A stretch of DNA of 64,000 nt from Coenobita brevimanus (taxonomy: Eukaryota; Arthropoda; Malacostraca; Decapoda; Coenobitidae), in contig CM064712.1 of the NCBI GenBank assembly GCA_032717465.1, forward strand, positions 24,853,432 through 24,917,431, read 5' to 3'. Below the pieces are notes generated by a model that saw only the letters and a program-made list of their open reading frames with translations, did no database searches and had not been told where the DNA came from. Each line of letters begins with the position of its first letter. Within the stretch, counting starts at the first letter, position 1. Of this stretch, positions 46,866-57,800 are shown in pieces. The translations under genes and the position numbers were made by a program.

Positions 46866-49800
46866 ATGATGTCTACTATTACTATGCTTGATGAAGCCAA
46901 AGATTTTTTGTCAAATGTGCAAACAGTGTGTGATGTAGAAAACAGAACAAAGAATGAACTTAAGCTTGTTCCTCAACAATTCGGAATTGTTGTTCTTTCT
47001 CATCATTCTAAAGATCAAATTGTCGACATGATTAATGAAAGCTTGTTTAATGTAACTCCTCCAAATGAGCAAACGCAGATTGAAATAGCTAAGTTACAGC
47101 TAGCCCTGCAGGAGGCTCGTGCTAAGGAGGCTGAATTTCAGGCAAATGCTAAGGAGGCTGAATCTCAGGCTCGTATTCAGGAGGCACAGGTACAGGCTCA
47201 GGCACAAATTGAACTTGCTAGGATTCAGGCAGACCATGAGTATCGCATGAAACAAGGTGGAACTGGATCATCTAGCTCTGATGATTTTGATGTGGCTAAA
47301 AATGTTAAACTTGTCCCTCCTTTTAATGAATCTGATTTAACAAAGGATTTTCAGTTGTTTGAGAGGGTAGCTACAGGTTTTAATTGGCCCAAAAAGTATT
47401 GGCCAGTACTCCTTCAAACTGTTCTCACCGGTAAAGCTCAAGTAACTTATGCATCTTTGCCTCAGGATCAATCTGATAATTATGATGTAGTTAAGAGCTT
47501 GATTCTTAAGGCCTATGAGCTTGTTCCTGAAGCCTATAGAGTAAAATTTAGGACAACTTATAAGCAAGATAAGCAATCCCGTGTTGAGTATGCAAAAATC
47601 AAAGATCTGTTAGAGCAGTGGTTAAATTCTGAGAATGTGGATTCTGATTTTGATAAATTTAAGCAGATGATTTTGCTGGAGGACTTCAAAAGGTGTATTA
47701 ATAATGATGTAAGCCTATATCTTCATGAGAGAAGAATAGATAATTTGTCTGATGCTGCAGTTTTAGCTGATGAATATGTTCTCACTCACAAGAGATATTC
47801 TAAAGAAAAAAGGAAAGCTGAGAGTAAGTACGCTGCCTCTACTCAGAGTACGGGTAGCAGGAAAGAGAATAAAGATGATGTTTCTCAGGAAGTAAATACC
47901 AGCTCCACCTCTAGATTTCAGAAAAGTAAATGTACTTATTGTAGTAAGCTTGGTCATACAACGGAGAAATGTTTCAGGAGACAGCGTGATGTGAACAAAA
48001 AGGAGTCTTTAAATATTCAGTCAATTGGTCTAGTGTCCACCCTTGAGAGTTCCCACAATTCTTTAACCGAGTTAACTGAACCTACTTTGAGGGGTAAATT
48101 AAATTCTCATGATGGAGCTTCTCTTTTGAGCAGTAACGTGGGTGACACTCTCAAGAGCTCATGTGCTAATTTCCTGTCTGATGGTTTTGTCAGTCCTCTG
48201 GACAGTAATGACAGGAAATCAGTTAAAATATATCGTGATACAGGTGCTTGCCAATCCCTTATGCTGACCAGTGTTCTAGGCTCTAATGTTAATTCCTCTG
48301 ATGAAACTGTAATCTTACAAGGTGTAGGGAATAATTACTTCTCTGTCCCTCTGTGCAGAGTGAATTTAGAGTCTGGTTTTGTTAATGGTTCCGTTATGGT
48401 TGGGTTGGTTGAGACACTCCCAATGTCAGGTGTAACTTTCTTACTTAGAAATGATATTGGTGGAAGTCAAGTGTGTCCAGCTCCTCAGTTGTCTAGTGAG
48501 CCAGTGGCTGCGACTCAGGATTGTGATGTCCCTGATGTGTTCTCTGCATGTGCTGTCACTAGGGCTAAGTCTAAAGTTACTGGTGACTTGGAGGATAATG
48601 ATGATGATGATGTTATCCTAGCTGACACTTTTCTTGCTAATTTGGACCACTCACCAGATGAGGCAGTACCCCATAGTGTTGATAATTTGTCTCGTCAAGA
48701 GTTGGTTGAGTTGCAGGTTGCTGACCCTGAGTTGAAAGGTCTAGCTAACTCTGCTTACAGTGAGGAAGAGTCAGCTGGTGCTTCTACTTGTTATTATATA
48801 AAATCAGGAGTACTTATGAGGAAGTGGAGACCCCCAACAGCATCAGCCGACTGTGAATGGGAGGTTGTACATCAAGTTGTCATCCCTCGTGTTTGTAGGC
48901 AGGATATCATTAGAGTGGCTCATGATTCCAGTTTGGCAGGACACCTAGGAGTGAGGAAGACTGTGGCACGCATTTTGAAACACTTCTACTGGCCAGGTAT
49001 CTTCAGGGATGTTTCCTGGTATTGTAAGTCTTGTCACACTTGTCAAGTTGTGGGGAAGTTTAATCAGACCGAAAAGGTTGCACCTCTAGTTCCCATTCCT
49101 CCTTTTGAGGCGCCATTCACCCGTGTGTTGGTGGATATTGTGGGCCCTCTTCCTAAGACTTCTTCAGGATTTTCTTATGTGTTGACCCTGATTGATATGG
49201 CTACTCATTATCCTGAAGCCATTCCACTTAGAAATATCTCAGCAAAGAACGTGGTTAAGGAAATGCTAGGGTTCTTCACAAAGTTTGGTCTGCCCAAGGA
49301 GGTACAGTCAGACCGGGGAAGTAATTTCATGTCAAATGTTTTCAAGCAGTCTTTGAAAGAGTTGGGCATCACCCAGATCACGTCTTCAGCTTACCATCCC
49401 CAGACTCAAGAAGCGTTGGAGAGGTATCATCAAACACTCAAATCGATGCTCAAGAAATACTGTTTGGAACATCAGAAAGACTGGAATAAAGGTCTTCCAT
49501 TCGTTGTATTTGCCGCAAGAGAATTTCCAAATGAATCACTGGGCTTCTCACCTTTTGAACTACTGTCTGGCAATGAAGTAAGAGGACCCCTTAAGTTACT
49601 CAAGGAATGCTGGCTGTCGGAGGAAGATGACGTCAACCTGCTGGAGTATGTGATGAAGTTCAAAGAACGGCTGTCCACTGCTTTACAGCTGCCGAGAGAG
49701 AATTTAGGAGCTGCTCAGGAGAAGATGAAGACTAGGTATGATAAGAAGTCCAGGTTACGCCACTTTCAGCCAGGAGATCAGGTTTTGATTCTGCTACCGG

Positions 49801-51461
49801 TGCATGGGCAACCTCTTCAAACCAAGTTTAGTGGTCCTTATTTCGTGGAGAAGAAACTCAGTGATGTCAACTATGTCATCGCCACACCAGATCATAGAAA
49901 GAACAAGGAACTTTGCCACATCAACATGCTAAAGTTATATCACAGGCGGGACGAAAATAACCCAGTCTGCACTGTAGCTGTTCCACCCGAGTCTGCAAGT
50001 GAAGCTCTCCCATGCAGTATGAGCCTGAATGATAGTTTGGGGAAGAATCCTGATATCATGAATGATCTCCAGACTAAGCTTTCTCATCTACCTCCCAAGG
50101 AAAGGCAGGAGTTTTCGGCATTACTGCAGGAGTACCCGCAAGTGTTCCATGCCACTCCAGGAAGAACCACTGTGTTGATGCATGATGTCGATGTTGGAGA
50201 CACAAAGCCAATTAAACTGCCTCCTTACCGTGTGAACCCAGTGAAAGTTCCTCTCATCCAGAAGGAGCTTGGCTACCTGTTGGACCACAAGATGATTGAG
50301 CCCTGTCAGAGCGAGTGGAGTTCTCCTGTCACTCTAGTCCTTAAGCCAGGTGGGTCACAGCGGCTTTGCATTGACTACAGACGTGTTAATCAGATAACCA
50401 AAACAGACACTTACCCTGTCCCTCGCGTGGAAGATTGCATAGACAAGATCGGAAAGGCTAGGTACATAAGTAAGTTTGATTTGTTAAAGGGATACTGGCA
50501 AGTACCTATGACTGAACGTGCTAGGGATATCTCATGTTTTGTAACACTAAGAAAGACTTTTGCATGTTCTGTAATGCCATATGGTATGAAGAATGCACCA
50601 GCCACATTTCAGAAGCTCATGAATGTTGTAACAGAGGGTTTGGCAGGGTGTGTTGTTTATATTGATGATGTATTAATCTTCAGTGACAACTGGAAAGATC
50701 ACCTATGCCATGTCAGTAAATTTCTTGAGCGTTTGGTTCAGGCTAATCTTGTAGCTAATTTATCAAAGTGTGAGTTTGGTCAAGCTAAAGTTCAGTACCT
50801 TGGGTACGTAACTGGTGATGGACACGTTGTACAACCAGGAGCTAAGGTTCAGGTTATAAGTGATCTTCCCAGACCTAAAAGTAGGAAAGAGCTACGAAGA
50901 TTTTTGGGAATGGTGGGTTATTACAGGAGATTTGTTCTTAACTTTTCAATTCTTGTATCACCACTTACAGACCTACTGGAAAAGGGAGTTAAATTTGTCT
51001 GGACCGATAACTGTGAATCCTCTTTCAGCAAACTTAAAGCTATCCTATTAAGTCAGCCAGTAATCGCTACTCCAAATTTTGCTAAGCCTTTTAAGATGGC
51101 TGTTGATGCAAGTGATACAGGAGCTGGGGCTGTTTTGCTGCAAGAGGATGATCAGGGTATTGAACACCCTGTATCTTATTACAGTAAGAAGTTCACTCCA
51201 CCTCAAAAGAACTACTCAACTATTGAGAAAGAGCTTTTGGCTTTGATTTTGGGTTTACAGCATTTTTCATTTTATTTGTGTTCTGGTTTTGACCCCATAG
51301 TCATTTATACCGATCATAACCCACTGAAATTCCTTAGTAAGTTTAAAGATAAAAATCAGAGATTGACAAGATGGAGTCTACTTCTTCAGGAGTATTCATT
51401 GGGCATACAACATGTCAAGGGGAAAGAAAATGTTATTGCTGATTGCTTATCTAGACTTTAG
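46866..51461 (+). CDS. pol: gag-pol polyprotein, integrase before RT
   Basis: 1531 codons from ATG 46866 (a second ATG follows at once) to TAG 51459. The upstream extension in the same frame has no ATG. Residues about 77-131: Ala/Glu/Gln-rich coiled coil. About 150-250: capsid-like gag. About 355: zinc knuckle CTYCSKLGHTTEKC. About 458: protease with DTGACQS. About 683-725: integrase zinc region HDSSLAGHLGVRK...CKSCHTC. Core D-D-E: VDIVGPL (about 757), QSDRGSN (about 815), TQEALERYHQ (about 850). RT about 1105-1290: KLPPYRVNP, RLCIDYRRVNQ, YIDDVLIF. RNase H from about 1410: AVDASDTGAGAVLLQ, YTDHNPL. All catalytic residues appear present. It could support its own retrotransposition. Confidence 0.92.
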   Translation: MMSTITMLDEAKDFLSNVQTVCDVENRTKNELKLVPQQFGIVVLSHHSKDQIVDMINESLFNVTPPNEQTQIEIAKLQLALQEARAKEAEFQANAKEAESQARIQEAQVQAQAQIELARIQADHEYRMKQGGTGSSSSDDFDVAKNVKLVPPFNESDLTKDFQLFERVATGFNWPKKYWPVLLQTVLTGKAQVTYASLPQDQSDNYDVVKSLILKAYELVPEAYRVKFRTTYKQDKQSRVEYAKIKDLLEQWLNSENVDSDFDKFKQMILLEDFKRCINNDVSLYLHERRIDNLSDAAVLADEYVLTHKRYSKEKRKAESKYAASTQSTGSRKENKDDVSQEVNTSSTSRFQKSKCTYCSKLGHTTEKCFRRQRDVNKKESLNIQSIGLVSTLESSHNSLTELTEPTLRGKLNSHDGASLLSSNVGDTLKSSCANFLSDGFVSPLDSNDRKSVKIYRDTGACQSLMLTSVLGSNVNSSDETVILQGVGNNYFSVPLCRVNLESGFVNGSVMVGLVETLPMSGVTFLLRNDIGGSQVCPAPQLSSEPVAATQDCDVPDVFSACAVTRAKSKVTGDLEDNDDDDVILADTFLANLDHSPDEAVPHSVDNLSRQELVELQVADPELKGLANSAYSEEESAGASTCYYIKSGVLMRKWRPPTASADCEWEVVHQVVIPRVCRQDIIRVAHDSSLAGHLGVRKTVARILKHFYWPGIFRDVSWYCKSCHTCQVVGKFNQTEKVAPLVPIPPFEAPFTRVLVDIVGPLPKTSSGFSYVLTLIDMATHYPEAIPLRNISAKNVVKEMLGFFTKFGLPKEVQSDRGSNFMSNVFKQSLKELGITQITSSAYHPQTQEALERYHQTLKSMLKKYCLEHQKDWNKGLPFVVFAAREFPNESLGFSPFELLSGNEVRGPLKLLKECWLSEEDDVNLLEYVMKFKERLSTALQLPRENLGAAQEKMKTRYDKKSRLRHFQPGDQVLILLPVHGQPLQTKFSGPYFVEKKLSDVNYVIATPDHRKNKELCHINMLKLYHRRDENNPVCTVAVPPESASEALPCSMSLNDSLGKNPDIMNDLQTKLSHLPPKERQEFSALLQEYPQVFHATPGRTTVLMHDVDVGDTKPIKLPPYRVNPVKVPLIQKELGYLLDHKMIEPCQSEWSSPVTLVLKPGGSQRLCIDYRRVNQITKTDTYPVPRVEDCIDKIGKARYISKFDLLKGYWQVPMTERARDISCFVTLRKTFACSVMPYGMKNAPATFQKLMNVVTEGLAGCVVYIDDVLIFSDNWKDHLCHVSKFLERLVQANLVANLSKCEFGQAKVQYLGYVTGDGHVVQPGAKVQVISDLPRPKSRKELRRFLGMVGYYRRFVLNFSILVSPLTDLLEKGVKFVWTDNCESSFSKLKAILLSQPVIATPNFAKPFKMAVDASDTGAGAVLLQEDDQGIEHPVSYYSKKFTPPQKNYSTIEKELLALILGLQHFSFYLCSGFDPIVIYTDHNPLKFLSKFKDKNQRLTRWSLLLQEYSLGIQHVKGKENVIADCLSRL

Positions 51462-51512
51462 ACAGATTGTTTTAGAGTAATAAGAAATTTCCTTTGTAAA
51501 TTTCTTTTTCTT

Positions 51513-51522
51513 TGTGGGGAGG
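51513..51522 (+). other. polypurine tract
   Basis: TGTGGGGAGG directly before the 3' LTR, the usual start of plus-strand synthesis. Same sequence before the LTR at 588. Confidence 0.6.
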
Positions 51523-52284
51523 TGTTACATAGCCTATGATTTCATCATCCTTTGTGTAATTCTAACGTACAGTATGCTGCATGTTTGATCAAGAGCGTGT
51601 TCTACCTCAGTCCCCCCTTCTCTCCTTATAGTAGAGTAAGTCGTTCTTTCTGTTGTTCAGAGCAGGGTTGTCAACTCTTTGTCCCCTATGGCTTCATTTG
51701 CGCGTCCTTCTTACAAGTTGTATAAAGCTCTGCCGGCCCCTATATAATGAGCTCAGTCTCTGCATTAATTGCATCTCTGTCCTCCCCTGTACAGTTGTTA
51801 TTATTGTGAGTGCTCAGGAAGTATCCAACCATCTAGCTGCTGTGTAATTTGAGTATAAGTGTTGTTACATTTTTTTTATTGTGCTATGTAGCGTGGGGTG
51901 TTGGTTCGTGGGCATGGTGAGGTTTTTGTGATTCATGTGTTTTAAGTGTCAGCCATTATTGATAATATTTTGTATCTGTAATAATATATCTTGCATTCAC
52001 TGAGTATTATCCGGTTTTCTCATTTTATCAGGGCTGACTTAGATAAATTTACTCTTGCTAATTTCGTGTTAATAGAGGCTATTGCAGTTAACCATATATT
52101 TAACCTGTTTTTTGCCATTACATTATCCTTATGAGTCCTGAATGTTTAGTTGTTAGTTTGAGCATTAAACTTTAACTTGTAATTTTACCTAACTCTTTTG
52201 TTTTGAACCTGGAACTTTGCGGGACAGTAGTGATTTTTAGTATTCTTACTTAAAGTTTACATTATCTTTCTCTGTTCCGTAACA
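51523..52284 (+). repeat. 3' LTR, 762 bp
   Basis: Collinear with 45995-46784 except for a 28-bp deletion after ATTAATTGC and single-base changes. The TSD ACGT follows at 52285. Confidence 0.93.
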
Positions 52285-53548
52285 ACGTCTCTTAGCCACA
52301 GCCATACTAATTTCCTCGCACCACCATTCACTTCCTTTTACACCACCACCCACTCGTCTCACACCACACACCTCTTCCGCATGCCCCACCACAGCACTCT
52401 TAAACAACTGCCATTCCTCCTCCACACTGCCATTTTCCTGATCATTCACTGTGTTCCACCCATCTTTCAATTTTTCCTGATACTCTATCATTTTCTCTCT
52501 TTTATCCAACTTACTCACTTTCAAAACCTCCCTGCCACACCTAACTCTCCTAGCCCTCACCTATCTCATACCTACTGCTAAGTTTCCCTCCACCAAGTAG
52601 TGGTCAGACCTACCTCCACCCTCCCCTCTCAGAACTCTCACATCGAACAATCTTCGTATTACATCCCTGGACACAACCATATAGTCCATCAATGCTCTAT
52701 CAACAACCCTTCCACCCTCCTGTCTCACCCATGTATACTTATAAATATCTTTCTTCTTCAACAAGGTATTTCCAATCACCATTTCTCACTCAACACACAT
52801 GCCTATCATTCGTCCCCCACTTTCATTTCTTCCAGGCAGATCATGCATACCAAATACACCTTCAACTGCTACATTTCCCACTCTAGCATTCAGATCTCCC
52901 ATCATTACCACATTTACATTCGCTCCAAAACTCTGCAGGCACTCATCAACATCATTCCAAAAAGACTCCCTATCTTCATCACTTTCACTACCAGGCCCAC
53001 ATGCACTCACAAACACCCACAACTCACGTTCAAATTTCGCTTTCACCCACATCAGTCTCGATGACACCTCCTTCCATTCAATCACACACTGCTGTACTTC
53101 CGGACTCACTAACAAGGCCACACCTTCTGTTGCCCTTCCTCTATCGACACCTGACAATCTTCCATTCACACTTCCAAACTTACACTCATCTTAAACTTTC
53201 ATTTTTGTTTCACTCAAAGCTAACACATTCAACTTTCTTCTCACAAACATTCTCCCAATCTCCTCCCTTTTAGCCTCAGTCGTACTACATCCACGCACAT
53301 TCATAGACCCAATCTTCAGGGTACGGGGGTAACTCCATCCCCCATCCCTTTCTCTGGCCTGTCTCTTTTTAGGAACTAAAAACCAGAGGAGGGGGTCCCT
53401 AGTCCCCTCACCCCGCCCCTTTTAGTCGCCTTTTATGACACGCAGGGAATACGGTGGCAGTATTCTTCCTAACACAACCTGGCCGCAGAGTAGTAGTACC
53501 ACTCCATAGTGCGGCCAGATTGTCCTCCCCCCCGCCACAGGGGGGGGG

Positions 53549-53551
53549 GAC

Positions 53552-53583
<32 letters not shown>

Positions 53584-53614
53584 TGATAATAATAATATTG
53601 TTATTATTATTATT

Positions 53615-53660
<46 letters not shown>

Positions 53661-53670
53661 AACAACAACA
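53549..53670. repeat. AAT and AAC microsatellites
   Basis: AAT runs switching to ATT near 53597, then AAC at 53660-53672. They start right beside the LINE B 5' end, suggesting insertion beside or within a pre-existing array. Confidence 0.9.
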
Positions 53671-53784
53671 ACAGGTGGGGGAGCTCACCATCCACTCAGT
53701 GCAGTGCTGCGCTCGAGCGACTGCCCTTTTCTTTCTTCTTTCTTTCCTTCCTTCCTTCTTTGTTTCCTCTTCCTTCTGTCTACA

Positions 53785-54090
53785 GGTGGCTCTATACTGA
53801 GTGAAGAGCTAAATGGTTTCCTGTACACCAGGAAACCATTTACCACGCTGGGTGGTAACCATATAACCAAATTATGGCGCCTGGTAGTTAGTAGGTAATT
53901 AAGGCCCTCCAATCGAATTGAGTCGGTGAAGATTTCTATCCAAGGGGTGGTTGGGGTTTATTGCTCATGTAATGCCACCCAGGGATGAGTGCGGCTGGTC
54001 ACCCTCATCTTAAATGTTAGGACCAATTTGCCTAGCCCCGGGCTTTTGCGGTTCTCATGGGGGAACACAGGATTAGATAATGATGATGAT
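53785..54090 (+). repeat. unclassified SINE-like repeat with ATG tail
   Basis: Left part holds the hairpin repeat (AAATGGTTTCCTG and CAGGAAACCATTT, 53811-53841) shared with 3349-3391. Right part (ATCCAAGGGGTGGTTGG, GGGATGAGTGCGGCTGGTC, GGGGGAACACAGGATTAG) matches 62080-62220 on the opposite strand. It ends in GATGATGAT and an AAT array. No pol III boxes seen. Confidence 0.55.
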
Positions 54091-54102
54091 GGTTATGATG
54101 AC

Positions 54103-54133
<31 letters not shown>

Positions 54134-54175
54134 TAATAATAATAATAATTAATAATAATAATAATAATAGTAACA
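54103..54175. repeat. AAT microsatellite
   Basis: Imperfect AAT run at the end of the SINE-like repeat. Confidence 0.9.
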
Positions 54176-54815
54176 ATAAGAGCTGTCACAGAGTTCAGCA
54201 CTCGCGTCCACCAACTGATTTGACGGAATTATTTGACTTTTCCCTGTGACCCTGACCTTCGGCAGATTACTCTCAAAATCAGTTTACTTCATTCTCTCCT
54301 AACCTTTTAATAATTCCACTAACGTTCGTTCAGATAAGATCAGTAATGTTTGAGCTGACTTTTACCAGTGATCTTGAAATGTAATCTTTCGCTGCTATCT
54401 CGCCGTTTCACTGCATTCAAAAATAAATTTCTCTTTCACTCTTTTTGTATTTACCTGAAGACTTCCACAAGGTTTAGCTGATATCAGACAGACTCTGTTT
54501 AAGCTGATCTTGTCGCGGGTATTTGACACCTGTCTCGCTCAAGAACACTAGATCACACTCCAGGGTGATCCCCAACTCATCCACCAAGCTGGATCCAAAT
54601 AAGATCAAAACTGTTTCACTTATTTTATTCACTTACAGATACGTGGCTCGAGCTTTGACCTTTTCCTGTGACCTTGACCTTTGATTGATTGTTCTCAAAA
54701 CTGTATCTCTCTGTTCTTCCTTTTGTTCTTCCTTGACCTTTGACCTGTTGTTCTCAAAAGCAATAAGCCTCCTCCTTAGCCGGTTGTCAACCCATCCACC
54801 AAGTTGGCTAAAACT
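54176..54815. repeat. diverged repeats with TGACCTTGACC motifs
   Basis: CTGTGACC(C/T)TGACCTT and TTCTCAAAA, followed by CATCCACCAAG(C/T)TGG, recur at about 54245, 54560, 54655, 54730 and 54780. The pattern returns past LINE D at 58650-58890. This looks like an old dispersed repeat with units of roughly 100-150 bp. No gene seen. Confidence 0.55.
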
Positions 54816-54828
54816 GGATTAGAACTGT

Positions 54829-57800
54829 AGTAGTAGTAGTAGTTGTTGTTCCCTAGGCAGTCTGGCCTAACTGCCCCGAGTCCCTTAGGAAGGCCATGGC
54901 CTAGACTGGGCTTTCCCACAGAGCTCTCAAAGAGTGTATGTTGTGTTGTTGGCGTAGGTGATTGTGTGCAATGCAGTCTTCCATAATGTGCTTAATAGCA
55001 TGGGGTGCTGTGTTGCATCCTGGACATGAATCAGCAACGGAGTCATCCAGTCTCTTCTGGTAGCTTAAGAGGGCTGGATGATGCCCACATCTCAGCCTGG
55101 CCAGGTGGACCCTGTCCTCACGAGGAAGATAGGATTCAGAAGGGTGGATGTCAGGAGGCCGTCCATGCAGCTGTGTGTTGTCTTTAAGTGATTGAATGGA
55201 GCGGCGAGTGATCTGAATGTGGATATGCTTCTGGAAGCTGGTCTGAGGTGGGCGAGGGGGGAGAGATGACAGCATTTGTGTATGGTATCGTGTGCAGGGT
55301 GTTGTTTTGATGTTCCTTGGTGTGGGTGGATGTGCTGCCATTTAATGTAGTGGATGTTGTGGGTTTGTGGAGGCTGCGGCAAGAAACTGGATGCCTCTCA
55401 TGTCTAGGTGATGCTTGACTTTGAGGACTTTGGTTTCTTGATGTAGGTGGTCTGTGGGCGTAGTAGCTGTGCAGCCTGTGATTATTTTTAGGGCCTTGTT
55501 CTGTATGGTCTGTAGAGTGTTGTAGTGTTTTGGTGAGGTTAGAAGCCCAGGCAGGGCTTGCATAATTCATCACTGAACGTATGTATTGTTCGTATACTGT
55601 GGTGGTGGTTTCTTTGTTGTGTCCGAATGTTGTATGGGCAAGTGACCTCAAAGCATTGAGTCTTGGTGTTATTTTATTTTTAATGTTTGTGATGTGTTGT
55701 TTAAATGACATTGATGTATGTTACACCAAGGATTTTGGGGGGGGGGTAGGGGAGTGTTGTTTATGGTGAGGTGTGGGATGTGACTGTGTTCTGCTGTCCA
55801 GTTTGTGAGAAGAGTCACTGTAAATTTGGCTGGGGCTATTTTGAGCCTGTTTGTGGTGAACCATTCGTGTAGTGTGTTGAGGTAAGCTTGAATGATGTGT
55901 GCAGCTGTGTTTGCGTTTTGGTGTGTACATGTAAGTGTTATATCATCTGCATAGGAAGCTATGTGTATCTGTGGTGTGTGGGGTGTGGGTACATCGTGCA
56001 TGTATAGGTTTAAAGAGTGTAGGGGACAAAACAGATCCTTGGGGGACGCCGTTTGTGAAGTTTCTGATGTTAGAACACTGACCAGCAAATGCTACGTGTG
56101 CACATCTGCCTGCTAAGTAGTTTGCCAGCCATCTTTTTGTGTTATTGTGTATGTTTGTGTTGAGTATTTTGTTTGTGAGGTTGTGGCGGGGGATGGCATC
56201 AAAAGCTTTGCTAATGTCTAGTGTGATTAGGAGTGTTCTGTGTGGTGGCCTAGCTGAATTCATGCCATCGAAAACTCTCTGTGTAAGGTCTGTAAGAAGG
56301 GTGTTTGTGGAGTGTAGTGGCCTAAAGCCATGTTGTGACTGGGCTAGGGAATGTGAGGTGTGACTAGTTGTAGTACCAGTCGTTCAGTGACTTTGGAGGG
56401 GTGCAGAGGAGTGTGATGGGGCGATGTGAGGAGGGTAACGTTGGGTCTTTGTTGGGTTTAGGGATGGTGATGATGTTGCCATGCTTCCAGATGTTGGGTA
56501 TTATATTGTGTGAGTAGCTGTAGTTTGATATGTTGGTGAGTGCTTGTATACCTTGTGGTCCTAGGTGTTTAAGGTGAATGTTGCTTGTGTTGTCTCGTCC
56601 ACAGGCAGATGAGTGCTTGAGGTTGTTAATGATGTGCTTCGTCTGGTTGTAAGTGAAAGGTGCGTAGTCTGGGTCTGTGAGAACTGTCTCTTACGTCGGA
56701 TGATACGTCGGTCTTCGGGATGGGGGTTTAGATGGCTGACTTGTGGAAAGTGATTGATGAGAGTGTTTGCTTGTTGTTTGCTTGAGGGTATGGTGTCTGT
56801 TGTTGTGATGGCAGCGTGCGATTGTGTGGTGTTGCTGTTGGAAAGTGTGATGCTGTTTAGTGTTTTGTAGAATTTGCTGATGTTTGTTTTGTGGTCGAGT
56901 GTTTGGAGGTAATTTTTCCAGTTTAGTGTTTGCTGTTCTGATATTTCATTGTTTATCTGAGTGTTGAGTTCTTGTATTTGTTGTCTGGTGTCTTGTGTAT
57001 GGGGTGTTGGGGAGTGTCGCAGTGTGTCCCGTTGTCTGATGAGGCCTTGAATTTCTGGTGTGAAGTTGGGGTTGTGTCTCTTTCTGTTGCCTCTAGGGAT
57101 GTGTCTTTTGTCTGCATTTTGTATGATTCTATTGAGAGTGTGCACAGCGGTGTTGATGTTTGTGATGGGTGTACTGTTTAGTGTTTCGAGATGTTGTTCT
57201 GTTTCAGTTATAAAGGCCTCCCAGTTGGCTCTCTTATAATTAGTGTATGTGTGTTTGTGGCCAGCTGGGGTGATTTTGACTTTGGTGGTGGTGATGATTG
57301 GGAGGTGATCAGAACCTAGGGTTTTGACCACTCTCCATGATGTAGTGGGGTCGAGGTTTGGGGAGCAGAAGGTGATGTCTGGAGATGATGGGAGGAAGAG
57401 GGCTTGGTGTGGGATATGGGTATGTTGGTCTAGACTGTTTAGTATGAAAAGATGATCTATCTGGGATTGTAGTACCAGCCCTTTGTCTGTCAGGGTTGTT
57501 GACATGCCAGGCCGACGACTTGGCGTTGAAATCACCACCCAGGATGATGTTGGGTATGTTAGTGATGTGGTGTATTTGTGGAGAGTAATTGTGTGGTACT
57601 GTGGGGGACGATTGGGGGGGAATGTATGTGTTAGCTATTGTTGTGTGATTTGTTACCAGTGCGTATTTTAATTGATTGTATTTCTGTTGTGGTGTCATGG
57701 GGGGGAGAAGTGACTTTGTGTGTGCACTTGTATCTGCAAAGTTGATGGATTTGTGTACCAGGGTGATGAGTCCACCGCCACCGCCATCGGCCTGGTCTTG

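Larger units (their letters stand above)
45995..52284 (+). mobile_element. intact Gmr1-like Ty3/Gypsy retrotransposon
   Basis: LTRs of 790 and 762 bp, TG...CA, TSD ACGT and one uninterrupted gag-pol frame. In pol the integrase comes before RT and RNase H, unlike ordinary Ty3/Gypsy elements. This is the order described for Gmr1-type elements. It looks young: LTRs differ by one 28-bp indel and scattered substitutions. A second copy ends at 1371. Confidence 0.92.
43740..53310 (-). pseudogene. LINE B endonuclease-RT, split
   Basis: Starting near 53310: NVRGCSTTEAKREEIGRMF, then LALSETK, VVMMGDLNARVGNV and an intact RSDHYLV (52620). After the Gypsy insertion RT continues at 45836-45066 (TRKAAGTDGCAVE, VVPLYKGKGDKYE, FRRGRGCMNPVFAL, VFMDLEKAYDRID). 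After the SINE it resumes at 44644 (LLFADDTALVAD) and 44290 to about 43740 (GVTRMDRVRKDEV, RWFGH). Point and frame changes are added to the two insertions. Confidence 0.82.
43434..53545 (-). mobile_element. LINE B, minus copy, with two insertions
   Basis: Own sequence is 43434-44655, 45004-45994 and 52289-53545. It is split by a tRNA-derived SINE and by the Gmr1-like Gypsy element. Tail ATCTATCTATATACCTAGG matches the tail of the plus copy. Unlike the plus copy it keeps a 5' UTR of about 250 bp (53290-53545, with TTTTAGTCGCCTTTTATGAC). It lies upstream of the sulfotransferase start. Confidence 0.85.
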
